This document shows positions 15,594 through 23,915 of a stretch of DNA of 64,000 nt, piece after piece. The notes under the pieces were generated by a model, which was not told the origin of the DNA, did no database searches, and was given only the letters and a program-made list of their open reading frames with translations. Source of the stretch: Leifsonia xyli (lineage in GTDB: Bacteria > Actinomycetota > Actinomycetes > Actinomycetales > Microbacteriaceae); contig QFQR01000003.1 in NCBI GenBank assembly GCA_003243275.1, positions 186,001 through 250,000 of the forward strand. Direction: 5' to 3'. A program made the position numbers and the translations under genes. Every line of letters starts with the position of its first letter. Positions within the stretch are counted from its first letter, which is position 1.

Positions 15594-17444
15594 TCACACG
15601 AGGAGTTGGTGCTTCGCCAGGTCGCGGTAGAGCGGGGTGGAGGCGACGAGCTCGGAGTGGGTGCCGACGCCCGCGACGCGTCCGTGGTCGAGCACCACGA
15701 TCGCATCCGAGTCGACCACCGTCGAGAGCCGGTGCGCGATCACGAGCAGCGTGCGATCGGCCGCGACCGCATCGATCGCCTCCCGCAGCAGTTGCTCGTT
15801 GACCCCGTCGAGCGAGGCCGTCGCCTCGTCGAGCAGCAGGATGGGCGGCGCCGCCAGCAGCGCCCGCGCGATCGCCAGCCGCTGCCGCTCGCCGCCGGAG
15901 AGCATGACGCCCTCCTCGCCGACCGCCGCATCCAGCCCCGCCGGATCGCGGTCGAGCACCTCGCCGAGGTTCACCGCCCGCAGCACCGCCACGCACTGCT
16001 CATCGCTCGCCTCGGGGGTGCCGAGGGTCAGGTTGTCGCGGATGCTGCCGGCGAGCACCGGGGCGTCCTGCTCGACGTAGCCGATGCGGCTGCGCAGCTC
16101 CTCGCGCCCGAGCGAGCGCACATCATCGCCGTCGATGCGCACGACGCCGTCGGTCGGGTCGTAGAAGCGCTCGATGAGCGCGAGGATCGTGGACTTGCCC
16201 GCGCCGGAGGGCCCGACGAGCGCGACCCGCGAACCGCGCGGTACCGCGAACGAGACGCCGTGCAGCACCTCGCGATCCCGCGGCGCCACCTCGTCCTCGC
16301 CGACCGCCGCCGCGATCGCCTTCTCGGTCTCGGTGCGGTGCGCGGTCTCCGGGTAGGCGAACCGCACCCCGTCGAAGCGGATGGCGGCATCCGTGTCGAC
16401 CGGTCCCGCCGCGACCACCGACGCATCCCCCTCGTCCTCGGACGGGATCCGCAGGATCTCCTGGATGCGACCGAGCGCCCCGAGCGCCTGGTTGACCGAG
16501 GTGACCGCGCCGAAGGCCTGCCCGAGCGGCATGATCATCAGGAATAGGAACAGGATGAACGCCACGAGACTCGCGATCGTGATCGCGCCGGATGCCACGC
16601 GGTAGCCGCCGAGGCCGAGCACCACGAGGAACGAGACGTTCATCGCGATCGAGGCGACCGGCACGACGAGCGCCGACACCTTCGCGACCCGGATGCCGGC
16701 CCGCCACGCGTCCTTCGCCGAGTCCTCGATCGCCGCCGCCTCGCGCTCGGTCGCGTTGGCCGCGCGCACCGTGCGGATCGCGCCGATCGCGCGTTGCACG
16801 CCCGCGGCGACCTCGCCCACCTTCTCCTGCTGCACGCGGCTCGCCACGCGGATGCGGCCGGAGAGCCCGCCCACCACGGCGATCGCGATCGCGATGACGA
16901 GCACGGTGGCCCCCAGCAGCACCGGGTCGATGATGGCCATGCCGATGAGCGCCCCGACGAACACGACCGCGCCGCCGAGCGCATCCACGAGCCCCTGGGT
17001 GAGCACCGCGTAGAGCAGCGTCGTGTCGGAGCCGACCCGCGACACGAGGTCGCCCGTGCGGCGGGTGTCGAACTCGCGGATCGGCAGGCGCAGCATCCTG
17101 CGGATCAGGGCGCGCCGGGAGGAGTAGACGACGCTCGTGCCTGCGCGCTGCAGCAGGTAGTGCTGCACGGCGGTCACGACACCGTTGCCGATGACGAGCG
17201 CCACGAGCAGCCAGGCCAGCCATCCGAGCGGATCGCCGGCTTGCACGAGGGTGATGACCTGGCTCACGAGTGCCGGTTGCGCGAGCGAGAAGCCGGCGCT
17301 CACGAGGCTCAGCACGATCGCGACGCCGAGCAGCGTCTTGTGCTCGGTGAGGTACGGCAGCAGTTCGCGGAAGGAGGCGCGGGGGCCGGTGTCGGGCGTG
17401 CGGCGGAAGGGGTTGCGGCGCGCGGGCGCGTCGGTGCTCGACAT
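15594..17444 (-). CDS. ABC exporter, fused permease and ATPase (MDR-type)
   Basis: A 616-aa half-transporter working as a dimer to export a lipophilic compound, lipid or peptide. Residues about 40-330 contain six hydrophobic segments. The C-terminal nucleotide-binding domain has Walker A GPSGAGKST near 410-418, signature LSGGERQR near 513-520, Walker B ILLLDEAT and the switch His in VIAHRLSTV. The ATG is preceded by GAGGAAGAG and lies 30 nt downstream of the small HTH gene. The two probably form one operon controlled at the palindromes at 17691-17733. Substrate unknown. Confidence 0.9.
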   Translation of the reverse strand: MSSTDAPARRNPFRRTPDTGPRASFRELLPYLTEHKTLLGVAIVLSLVSAGFSLAQPALVSQVITLVQAGDPLGWLAWLLVALVIGNGVVTAVQHYLLQRAGTSVVYSSRRALIRRMLRLPIREFDTRRTGDLVSRVGSDTTLLYAVLTQGLVDALGGAVVFVGALIGMAIIDPVLLGATVLVIAIAIAVVGGLSGRIRVASRVQQEKVGEVAAGVQRAIGAIRTVRAANATEREAAAIEDSAKDAWRAGIRVAKVSALVVPVASIAMNVSFLVVLGLGGYRVASGAITIASLVAFILFLFLMIMPLGQAFGAVTSVNQALGALGRIQEILRIPSEDEGDASVVAAGPVDTDAAIRFDGVRFAYPETAHRTETEKAIAAAVGEDEVAPRDREVLHGVSFAVPRGSRVALVGPSGAGKSTILALIERFYDPTDGVVRIDGDDVRSLGREELRSRIGYVEQDAPVLAGSIRDNLTLGTPEASDEQCVAVLRAVNLGEVLDRDPAGLDAAVGEEGVMLSGGERQRLAIARALLAAPPILLLDEATASLDGVNEQLLREAIDAVAADRTLLVIAHRLSTVVDSDAIVVLDHGRVAGVGTHSELVASTPLYRDLAKHQLLV

Positions 17445-17474
17445 GTATCTCTTCCTCGGGGGTCGGATGGCGCG

Positions 17475-17690
17475 TCAGGCGCGCCCGTACTTCTTGTGGA
17501 CGGCCTGCTTGGTGACGCCGAGGCAGAGCGCGATGAGCTGCCAGGATGCGTTGGCGTTGCGGGCGCGCCGTACGGCGGCCGCCTCGTGGCGGTCGAGTTC
17601 GCGGCGGAGGTTCGCGAGCGCGCGGAGCGCGACGAGCGGATCCTGCGATCCGGCATCCCCCGCGAGGGTGTGCAGCTCTCCGACGTCCAC
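17475..17690 (-). CDS. Small helix-turn-helix regulator
   Basis: A 71-aa protein of which the last third, SWQLIALCLGVTKQAVHKKYGRA-like in composition, is a clear helix-turn-helix (IALCLGVTKQAVHKKY). The front half is a charged helix with RRELDRHEAAAVRRAR. It is the size of the small actinobacterial HTH proteins that sit next to Clp-like or transporter genes. GTG start at 17690 with a weak TAAGG about 8 nt upstream. The two strong palindromes immediately before the start are the obvious operator for autoregulation, and the downstream ABC exporter is the obvious target. The regulatory link is inference. Confidence 0.75.
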   Translation of the reverse strand: MDVGELHTLAGDAGSQDPLVALRALANLRRELDRHEAAAVRRARNANASWQLIALCLGVTKQAVHKKYGRA

Positions 17691-17733
17691 CCGTCAACCT
17701 TAGTTGACGGTTCGCGTCAACTCAAGTTGACGC
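17691..17733 (-). promoter_or_regulatory. Twin palindromic operators before the HTH-ABC operon
   Basis: Two related palindromes: CCGTCAAC-CTTA-GTTGACGG at 17691-17710 (8-bp arms) and GCGTCAACT-CA-AGTTGACGC at 17714-17733 (9-bp arms). Both share GTCAAC/GTTGAC half-sites. Their centres are 23 bp apart, about two helical turns. They abut the GTG of the HTH gene, so a bound repressor would block both promoter and ribosome access. Confidence 0.7.
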
Positions 17734-17748
17734 CGCCGAGGAGCGCGC

Positions 17749-18525
17749 CTAGGAGGCGACGTCGGGGGTGCCGGAACCCGTCGTGCACTCGCGGGCATCC
17801 GTCTTCTGCGTCCAACCGGGTGCCCCGCCGCCGAGCGAGCTGCCGAGCTCGGTCACCACGAAAGCGCACGCCGAGAGCGTGGCACCGGATGCCGTGAATC
17901 CGTAGCGCGTATTCGCCCAGCGGGTGAACGCGCCGGCGGCCCCCGCGGCATCCGTGTCGCCCTCGAACCCGACCACGAGGCGTCCGGATCCGGCGCCAGG
18001 CAGGAAGCGTCCGCGCACGCAGCGCGGCACGTCCGAGGCAGCAGCCGGGTCCTCGACGAGCACGCCGTCCGAGGCGAGGGCGAGCGGGGTTGCGCCCGGT
18101 CGCAGGCCGACCAGCGCGCCGCTCGGCCAGGTGCCGCTCAGCGGGCTCGCCGTCACGTCGATCGCGGCGAAGCTCCAGAGCTGGTCGGCGTAGACGCCCG
18201 CATCGAGGGCGCCCTGGCATCCCTCCGTCATCAGGGCGGCGAGCGGGGTGCCGTCGGCCGAATCCGCGGCGACGGAGCGGTGCACGATCGCCGTGAGCTG
18301 CAGGGAGGCGCCGCTCGTGTCGGTCACGACGGCGCTCACCCCGAGCACGGCATCCGCCGGCAGTGCGGTCAACGCCTCGGGGGTTGCCGAGGCCGACGGC
18401 TGGGGTGCCGAGGCGGATGTCGAGGGCGCCCCGCTCGGCTCCGGGGGCGGTGGATCGCACGCGGTCAGCAGACCCGCCGCGAGCACGGCGATGACGGCGA
18501 CGGTCGATACCTGGCGGCGTGACAT
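17749..18525 (-). CDS. Lipoprotein of unknown function
   Basis: A 258-aa protein with a lipoprotein signal: MSRRQVSTVAVIAVLAAGLL, then lipobox LTAC (Cys 24 or so), then a Pro/Ser-rich spacer. The mature part contains scattered Cys residues that could pair, and no motif I recognise. ATG 18525 is chosen because it places the basic signal peptide at the N-terminus; the longer open frame upstream has no signal. It lies immediately upstream, in opposite orientation sense, of the operators of the HTH gene, but reads on the same strand and is separated from them by about 15 bp. Confidence 0.75.
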   Translation of the reverse strand: MSRRQVSTVAVIAVLAAGLLTACDPPPPEPSGAPSTSASAPQPSASATPEALTALPADAVLGVSAVVTDTSGASLQLTAIVHRSVAADSADGTPLAALMTEGCQGALDAGVYADQLWSFAAIDVTASPLSGTWPSGALVGLRPGATPLALASDGVLVEDPAAASDVPRCVRGRFLPGAGSGRLVVGFEGDTDAAGAAGAFTRWANTRYGFTASGATLSACAFVVTELGSSLGGGAPGWTQKTDARECTTGSGTPDVAS

Positions 18526-18649
18526 CTGCTTCGGACTCCGGTGGTGGTGGCGGGGGGAGTTCCCCGACCGTGCACAGTGTAGGAGCCCGCACCGCGCGGC
18601 GGTATGGGGAGGGTGACTGAGGTCGCCCGGCCTGCGTATGCTCGGCGGC

Positions 18650-18694
18650 TGCGGGCGCTGTTCCTCGACTGAGTCTCGCGCCGGAGCGCCCGCA
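18650..18694 (-). terminator. Terminator-like hairpin after the MFS transporter gene
   Basis: A perfect 10-bp stem TGCGGGCGCT/AGCGCCCGCA (18650-18659 and 18685-18694) with a 25-nt loop lies 3 bp beyond the MFS stop codon. Confidence 0.45.
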
Positions 18695-18697
18695 AGG

Positions 18698-20071
18698 CTA
18701 GGGCAGTCGCTCCGGGACCACGGCGTCGTCGAGCGACACATCCTTCGTCTCCCGCCCCACGAGCAGCGCCGTGAGCGTGAGCATCGCCATCACCGAGAGG
18801 TACACGCCGACCCAGAACGGGCTGCCCCCGCCGAGCCCCCAGAGCCAGACGGCGATGAACGGCGCCACCGCCGCCCCCAAGATCGACGCCACGTTGTACG
18901 AGATCCCGGATCCGGTGTAGCGCAGGGCGGTCGGGAACAGCTCCGGCAGCAGTGCGCCCATCGGGCCGAAGGTGAAGCCCATGAGGGTGAAGCCGAGCAC
19001 GAGCCACAGCACCACCCCGAGGGTTCCTGCCGACAGCAACGGCACCCACAGCAGCCCGAACACGAGGATGGCGAGCGTGATCACGATGAGCGTGGGGCGC
19101 CGTCCGTAGCGGTCGGCGAGTGGCCCCGAGACGAGCGTGAAGATGCCGAAGAACACCACCCCGAAGATCATCAGCAGCACGAAGCTCGTGTAGTCGTAGC
19201 CGAGGCCCGGGAGCGCCGGAGGGGCGGCATCCGCGGGTGCGCGACCGTAGCTGAGCGAGAAGGTGGTCATCAGGTAGAAGAGCACGTAGGTGGCGAGCAT
19301 GTAGAAGGTGCCGAGGATGAGCTGCCGCCAGTGGGTGCGGAACACCGTCGCGAGCGGCACCTTCGCGAGCTTGCCCGAGCTCGCGGCCGTCGAGAACGTG
19401 GTCGACTCGACCAGGCGCAACCGCACCCAGAGCCCCACCGCCACCATGACGGCCGAGAACAGGAACGGGATGCGCCAGCCCCAGTCGAGGAACTCCTGCG
19501 ACGGCAGCGAGGGATCGGCCGAGGGGAGCAGGGCGGCGATGATGAGGAACAGGCCGTTCGCGATGATGAACCCGACGGGGGCGCCGAGCTGCGGGAAGGT
19601 GCCGTACCAGGCGCGCTTCCCCGCCGGCGCGTTCTCGGTGGCGACGAGGGCCGCCCCCGACCACTCCCCGCCGAGGGCGAAGCCCTGCGCGAGACGCAGG
19701 ATCACGAGCAGCAGCGGAGCGAGCCAGCCGACGAGCGCATAGGTGGGCAGCACGCCGATCAGGAAGGTCGCGATGCCCATCGTCAGCAGCGCGCCGACGA
19801 GGGTGACCTTGCGTCCGCGGCGGTCGCCGAGGTGCCCGAAGACGATCGCGCCGACGGGGCGCGCCACCATCGCGGCACCGAAGATCGCGAACGACGACAG
19901 CAGGTTGGTGGTGTCGTTGCCCGCCGGGAAGAACAGGTGCGGGAACACCAGCACCGCGGCGGTCGCGTAGACGTAGAAGTCGTAGAACTCGATCGTCGTG
20001 CCGATGAGGCTCGCGAACACGACCCGCGAGCGCGGGTTCGCGGGGGCGACCGAGGATGATGTACTGCCCAT
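18698..20071 (-). CDS. MFS transporter, metabolite:H+ symporter (MHS) family
   Basis: A 457-aa integral membrane protein with about 12 hydrophobic segments. The opening FASLIGTTIEFYDFYVYATAA and the loop GHLGDRRGRK between TM2 and TM3 are diagnostic of the MHS group (shikimate, alpha-ketoglutarate, proline/betaine carriers). The second-half loop GPLADRYGRRP is also present. The imported metabolite cannot be decided. ATG 20071 is used because the MHS N-terminus begins just after it; the upstream extension is Gly/Arg-rich and unlikely. No Shine-Dalgarno is evident. It follows the riboflavin operon on the same strand but is probably separately transcribed. Confidence 0.87.
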   Translation of the reverse strand: MGSTSSSVAPANPRSRVVFASLIGTTIEFYDFYVYATAAVLVFPHLFFPAGNDTTNLLSSFAIFGAAMVARPVGAIVFGHLGDRRGRKVTLVGALLTMGIATFLIGVLPTYALVGWLAPLLLVILRLAQGFALGGEWSGAALVATENAPAGKRAWYGTFPQLGAPVGFIIANGLFLIIAALLPSADPSLPSQEFLDWGWRIPFLFSAVMVAVGLWVRLRLVESTTFSTAASSGKLAKVPLATVFRTHWRQLILGTFYMLATYVLFYLMTTFSLSYGRAPADAAPPALPGLGYDYTSFVLLMIFGVVFFGIFTLVSGPLADRYGRRPTLIVITLAILVFGLLWVPLLSAGTLGVVLWLVLGFTLMGFTFGPMGALLPELFPTALRYTGSGISYNVASILGAAVAPFIAVWLWGLGGGSPFWVGVYLSVMAMLTLTALLVGRETKDVSLDDAVVPERLP

Positions 20072-20087
20072 GCTGACCAGTTTTTCA

Positions 20088-20136
20088 CGGCAGGGCGCCC
20101 CGTGTCCGTCCTCACCGCCGCCCCGCGCCCCTGCCG
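20088..20136 (-). terminator. Possible terminator after the riboflavin operon
   Basis: Near-perfect arms CGGCAGGGCGC (20088-20098) and GCGCCCCTGCCG (20125-20136), one unpaired base, lie just beyond the ribH stop. Confidence 0.4.
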
Positions 20137-20158
20137 ACGGCGGCCGCACGCGACGGGC

Positions 20159-20635
20159 TCAGGCGCCCCGCACCCGGCGGAGCACGCGCGCGGTGGCGAG
20201 CACGGCCTCCGCGGCTTCCTGCCCCTTGTCCTCCTTCGAACCGGGGAAGCCGGCCCGGTCGATGCCCTGCTGCTCATCGTCGAGGGTCAGCACCCCGAAG
20301 CCGACCGGCTTGCCGGTGTCGAGCGCGACGCGGGTGAGGCCGTCGGTGGCCGCGTTCGACACGAAGTCGAAGTGCGGCGTGCCGCCCCGGATGATCACGC
20401 CGAGGGCGACCACGCCATCCGCTCCCGCTTCGAGCGCCGCCTTCGCGACCACGGGCAGCTCGAAGCTGCCGGGCACCCGGATCACCTCCACCTCGGCACC
20501 GGATGCCGCGAGCGTCCGCAGCGCTCCGGTCAACAGGCCCTCGGTGATGCGTTCGTGCCAGGTTCCGGCGACGACCGCGATGCGCAGGCCGGTGCCGTCG
20601 GCGTCGAGCTGGGTGGGTCGGCCTTCGCCGCTCAT
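20159..20635 (-). CDS. ribH: 6,7-dimethyl-8-ribityllumazine synthase
   Basis: Condenses ArP (5-amino-6-ribitylaminouracil) with 3,4-dihydroxy-2-butanone 4-phosphate to make the direct riboflavin precursor. At 158 aa it matches the family. It contains the VPGSFELPVVAKA ligand loop, the phosphate-binding GVIIRGGTPHFDFV motif with the catalytic His, and GVLTLDDEQQ. The ATG overlaps the ribBA stop by 4 nt. Last gene of the operon. Confidence 0.96.
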   Translation of the reverse strand: MSGEGRPTQLDADGTGLRIAVVAGTWHERITEGLLTGALRTLAASGAEVEVIRVPGSFELPVVAKAALEAGADGVVALGVIIRGGTPHFDFVSNAATDGLTRVALDTGKPVGFGVLTLDDEQQGIDRAGFPGSKEDKGQEAAEAVLATARVLRRVRGA

Positions 20636-21909
20636 TCGGTGGTTCCCTTCGTGAACTCCGCCACCAACTGCTGGTGGCTGGGCAGCGCGTGGCCCATCCG
20701 GTCGCGCTTGACATCGAGATAGCCCTCGTTGAACTCGCCCACCCCGACCACGAGCGGCACGAGCGCGGTCACCTCGACCCCGCGCTCGCCGAGCTGGCGG
20801 GCCTTCTCGGGGTTGTTGGAGAGCAGCCGCACACGCGAGATGCCGAGATCCTTGAGGATGCCGACCGCCGCCCCGTAGTCGCGGGCGTCGGCCGGGAAGC
20901 CGAGCGCGAGATTCGCGTCGAGGGTGTCGAAGCCGTCCTCCTGCAGGCGGTAGGCGCGCAGCTTGTTGATGAGGCCGATGCCGCGCCCCTCCTGACCGCG
21001 CAGATAGACGACGACGCCGCCCTCCGCCTGGATGGTGTCGAGCGCCGTCAGCAACTGCGGGCCGCACTCGCACTTGAGCGAGTCGAACGCCTCGCCGGTC
21101 AGGCACTCCGAGTGCACCCGCACGAGGGCACCGTCGGCGGGTTCACCCGAGATCCAGGCGACGTGGTCGGCCCCGGTGGAGCGGTCGCGGTACGCCCGCA
21201 CCCGGAAGGTGCCGTGCGCGGTCGGCACATGGGTCTCCACCTCGAAGCTCACCCGCTGCCACTCGGGCACCGTGACCTCGGCCTTCGGGTCGCGCTCGCA
21301 GCGCCGCTCCTCCATGAAGCGGATGAGCGCCTCGATCGTGATGACGGGCACGTTCTCGCGCTCGCCGAGCCGGATCAGGTTCGGCAGGCGCATCATCTCG
21401 CCATCCTCATCGACGATCTCGACGATCGCGGCGACGGGGGTGAGCCCGGCCAGCTTCATGAGGTCGACGGATGCCTCGGTGTGGCCGTCGCGCTCGCGCA
21501 CGCCCCCGTCGACGGCGCGCAACGGCAGGATGTGGCCGGGCCGGTGCAGGCTCGCGGGGGTCGAGGCGGGGTCGGCGAGCACGCGCAGGGTGTGGGCGCG
21601 GTCGGATGCCGAGATGCCGGTCGAGAGCCGGTCGGCCGCGTCGACGGACACCGTGTAGGCGGTGCCGCGCGGATCCTCGTTGTGCGCCACCATGGGCGGC
21701 AACTCCAGCCGGTCGGCGATCTCGTTCGTCATCGGCGCGCAGATGAAGCCGGAGGAGTTCTTGACCGCCCAGGCGATCCACTCCTGGCTCGCGGTCTCGG
21801 CGGCGAGCACCACGTCGCCCTCGTTCTCGCGCCCCTCGTCGTCGGCCACGATCACGGGCCGCCCCTCGCGCAGCGCCTGCAGCGCCGCCGGGATGTCGCT
21901 CAGACTCAT
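20632..21909 (-). CDS. ribBA: Bifunctional DHBP synthase / GTP cyclohydrolase II
   Basis: Makes both precursors of the lumazine ring. The N-terminal half (to about residue 205) is 3,4-dihydroxy-2-butanone 4-phosphate synthase with DDEGRENEGD and RPGHILPL. The C-terminal half is GTP cyclohydrolase II with the zinc ligands in HSECLTGEAFDSLKCECG and the RGQEGRGIGL motif. The 425-aa length is normal for the fused enzyme. The ATG overlaps the ribE stop by 4 nt, coupling translation within the operon. Confidence 0.96.
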   Translation of the reverse strand: MSLSDIPAALQALREGRPVIVADDEGRENEGDVVLAAETASQEWIAWAVKNSSGFICAPMTNEIADRLELPPMVAHNEDPRGTAYTVSVDAADRLSTGISASDRAHTLRVLADPASTPASLHRPGHILPLRAVDGGVRERDGHTEASVDLMKLAGLTPVAAIVEIVDEDGEMMRLPNLIRLGERENVPVITIEALIRFMEERRCERDPKAEVTVPEWQRVSFEVETHVPTAHGTFRVRAYRDRSTGADHVAWISGEPADGALVRVHSECLTGEAFDSLKCECGPQLLTALDTIQAEGGVVVYLRGQEGRGIGLINKLRAYRLQEDGFDTLDANLALGFPADARDYGAAVGILKDLGISRVRLLSNNPEKARQLGERGVEVTALVPLVVGVGEFNEGYLDVKRDRMGHALPSHQQLVAEFTKGTTE

Positions 21910-22649
21910 CGTGCACTCTCCTTCTCTGCGGTCGCCGCCGCTCCCGCCGGGTGAGCAGCCCGCGCCGCGGGCGCCCCCGTCGCTGGTTGAGTTGCCCGCG
22001 CCGCGGGTGCCCCCGTCGCTGGTTGAGTAGCCCGCGCAGCGGGCGTATCGAAACCAGCCAGCCGCAGCACATGCCGCGCCAGGATGTCGGTCTCCAGGTT
22101 CACCCGGTCACCCACGCCGAGCGCGCCGAGGGTCGTCGCCTCGAGCGTCTCCGGGATGAGCGACACCTCGAACCACTGCTCGGCCTCGCCCGCATCCGAC
22201 ACGGCGCTCACCGTGAGCGAGGTGCCGTCGATCGCGATCGAGCCCTTGCGGGTGACGAGCGGGGCCAGCTCGGGCGCGAGCGAGAACCGCACGACGCGCC
22301 AGGCCGATCCGTCCTCGGTCGCGAGCACGGTCGCGGTTCCGTCGATGTGGCCCTGCACGATGTGGCCGCCGAGCCGGTCGCCCACGGCGGCCGCACGTTC
22401 GAGGTTGACGCGGTCGCCCGCGCGGCGCTCGCCGATCGTGGTGACCTCGATCGAGATGCCCATGACATCCGCGGTGAACCAGTCCTCGCCCTGCTCGACG
22501 ACGGTCAGGCACACCCCGGAGACCGAGATGGAGTCGCCGTGGGAGGCGTCGGAGACGGCGAGCGGCGCGCGCACGGTGATGCGGGCCGCGTCGCCCGTGC
22601 GCTCCCAGGCGAGCACTTCGCCGCGCTCCTCGATGATGCCGGTGAACAT
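21906..22649 (-). CDS. ribE: Riboflavin synthase alpha chain with repeat-derived C-terminal tail
   Basis: Dismutates two 6,7-dimethyl-8-ribityllumazines to riboflavin. Two lumazine-binding barrels are visible, each beginning MFTGII-like / HIVQGHIDG and containing the SISVSGVCLTV and SIAIDGTSLTV motifs. The enzyme proper ends near residue 204 (ILARHVLRL). The remaining roughly 40 residues are a low-complexity tail with a 12-residue period (PAARATQPATGA). At DNA level this tail is a REP-like element plus two 36-bp repeats running through the 3' end of the gene. The ATG lies 1 nt after the ribD stop, and ribBA overlaps the end. Confidence 0.94.
   Translation of the reverse strand: MFTGIIEERGEVLAWERTGDAARITVRAPLAVSDASHGDSISVSGVCLTVVEQGEDWFTADVMGISIEVTTIGERRAGDRVNLERAAAVGDRLGGHIVQGHIDGTATVLATEDGSAWRVVRFSLAPELAPLVTRKGSIAIDGTSLTVSAVSDAGEAEQWFEVSLIPETLEATTLGALGVGDRVNLETDILARHVLRLAGFDTPAARATQPATGAPAARATQPATGAPAARAAHPAGAAATAEKESAR
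21958..22058. repeat. REP-like element and 36-bp tandem repeats inside the 3' end of ribE
   Basis: Two near-identical 36-bp units (21958-21993 and 21994-22029, each containing GCCCGCGCCGCGGG and CGCTGGTTGAGT) run into a 41-bp element at 22018-22058. That element starts GCTGGTTGAGTAGC and ends GTATCGAAACCAGC, with terminal and internal inverted repeats. It matches the elements at 26877-26916 and 27014-27051. All of it is translated as the tail of riboflavin synthase. Confidence 0.85.
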
Positions 22650-22650
22650 G

Positions 22651-23670
22651 TCAGTTCCCTTCCCTGGGTCGTGCGGTGACGAGCAGGTCGTCGCCGAGCT
22701 GCTCGATGCTCGTGACGCGCAACCGTCGCGCCTGGTCGATCGTGCGGATGCCGAGGTCGCCGATCGCGAGCCGGTCGCCACCCAGCAGGGCGGGGGCGAG
22801 GTAGACGGCGTACTCGTCGGCGAGGCCCGTCGTGATGATCGCGGAGGCGAGCGTCGGACCGCCCTCGACATACACCCGCCGGATGCCGCGGGCGTCGAGC
22901 TGGGCCAGCACGCGTTCGAGGTCGCGCGTGCCGGTCTCGAGGACTCCGGCCGGGTGGCGCCGCAGCGCTGCCCCCGCAGGCATCGCGCGTTCGCCCACCA
23001 CGACGGGCAGCGGCTGGTGCGGCAGCAGCTCACCGCCGTCGCCGCGCGCCGTGAGGGAGGGGTCGTCGGCGATCACGGTGCCGACGCCGACGAGGATCGC
23101 GTCGGATGCCGCCCGCTGCTCGTGCACGCGCTGCCTGGCGGCGGTGCCGGTGATCCACTGGCTCGTTCCGTCGGCTGCTGCGGCGCGTCCGTCGAGGGTG
23201 GACGCCCACTTCACGGTCACCCAGGGGCGATGACGCGCGACGGCCGTCAGCCAGATGTGCAAGAAGTCGGCGACCTCGTCGGAGAGCACCCCGGGGATCA
23301 CCTCGACGCCTGCGCCTCGCAGTCGCTCGGCCCCACCGGAGGACTCGTGGCCCGGATCCGAGACGGCGTAGACGACACGGGCGACCCCCGAGGCGATGAG
23401 CGCTTCGCTGCAGGGGCCGGTGCGGCCGGTGTGGTTGCAGGGTTCGAGCGTGACGACCGCCGTCAGGCCGCGCGCGTCCGGGAGCTTCGACAGCGCATCC
23501 ACCTCGGCGTGCTGGCTGCCCGCGCCCCGGTGCCAGCCTTCGGCGACCACCGTGCCTGATGCGTCGATGAGCACGCAGCCGACCTGAGGGTTGCCGCCGG
23601 TGACCGGTCCCCGTGCGGCGAGGTCGAGGGCGCGACGCATGGCCGCGTCGTACGCGACGGTGTCGGCCAT
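22651..23670 (-). CDS. ribD: Bifunctional diaminohydroxyphosphoribosylaminopyrimidine deaminase / reductase
   Basis: Catalyses the second and third steps of riboflavin synthesis after GTP cyclohydrolase II. The 339-aa protein has an N-terminal zinc deaminase domain (SQHAEVDAL and TLEPCNHTGRTGPCSEA supply the ligands) and a C-terminal NADPH-dependent reductase domain (KWASTLDGR, VEGGPTLAS). ATG 23670 is chosen because GGAAGG lies 8 nt upstream; an in-frame ATG at 23718 would intrude into the riboswitch expression platform. First gene of the FMN-controlled operon. Confidence 0.94.
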   Translation of the reverse strand: MADTVAYDAAMRRALDLAARGPVTGGNPQVGCVLIDASGTVVAEGWHRGAGSQHAEVDALSKLPDARGLTAVVTLEPCNHTGRTGPCSEALIASGVARVVYAVSDPGHESSGGAERLRGAGVEVIPGVLSDEVADFLHIWLTAVARHRPWVTVKWASTLDGRAAAADGTSQWITGTAARQRVHEQRAASDAILVGVGTVIADDPSLTARGDGGELLPHQPLPVVVGERAMPAGAALRRHPAGVLETGTRDLERVLAQLDARGIRRVYVEGGPTLASAIITTGLADEYAVYLAPALLGGDRLAIGDLGIRTIDQARRLRVTSIEQLGDDLLVTARPREGN

Positions 23671-23720
23671 GGCATCCCTTCCGGTTCCGGTCCGGGGATG
23701 CACGACGTGAGTCGACATTC

Positions 23721-23751
23721 GCCGACGCCTCGGGATATCCGAATCGTCGGC
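23721..23751 (-). promoter_or_regulatory. Hairpin between FMN riboswitch and ribD
   Basis: A 7-bp stem GCCGACG/CGTCGGC (23721-23727, 23745-23751) directly follows the aptamer on the minus strand. It is the likely expression-platform or terminator stem. Confidence 0.45.
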
Positions 23752-23880
23752 GTGTGCTTCCTCTCATCCGGACTATCACCGTCGGTCCCGGAATTCCACC
23801 GGATCGGCCCCGTCTCTGGCGAGACGAGGTTCGCGGACTATCACCGCCGGTGCGGACTTTCACCGCCCCCGGAGCACATA
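23752..23880 (-). promoter_or_regulatory. FMN riboswitch (RFN element)
   Basis: Read on the minus strand the region carries the RFN core: GGGGGCGGTGAAAGTCC, then ACCGGCGGTGATAGTCCGCG, a variable arm, GGTGGAATTCCGG, and ACCGACGGTGATAGTCCGGA followed by GAGAGGAAGC. Aptamers of this class bind FMN and switch off riboflavin genes, and the downstream ribD-ribE-ribBA-ribH operon is the expected target. Confidence 0.95.
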
Positions 23881-23915
23881 CTGCGTTCGGAGTCTACAAC
23901 GCTGTGCCGAGGACG

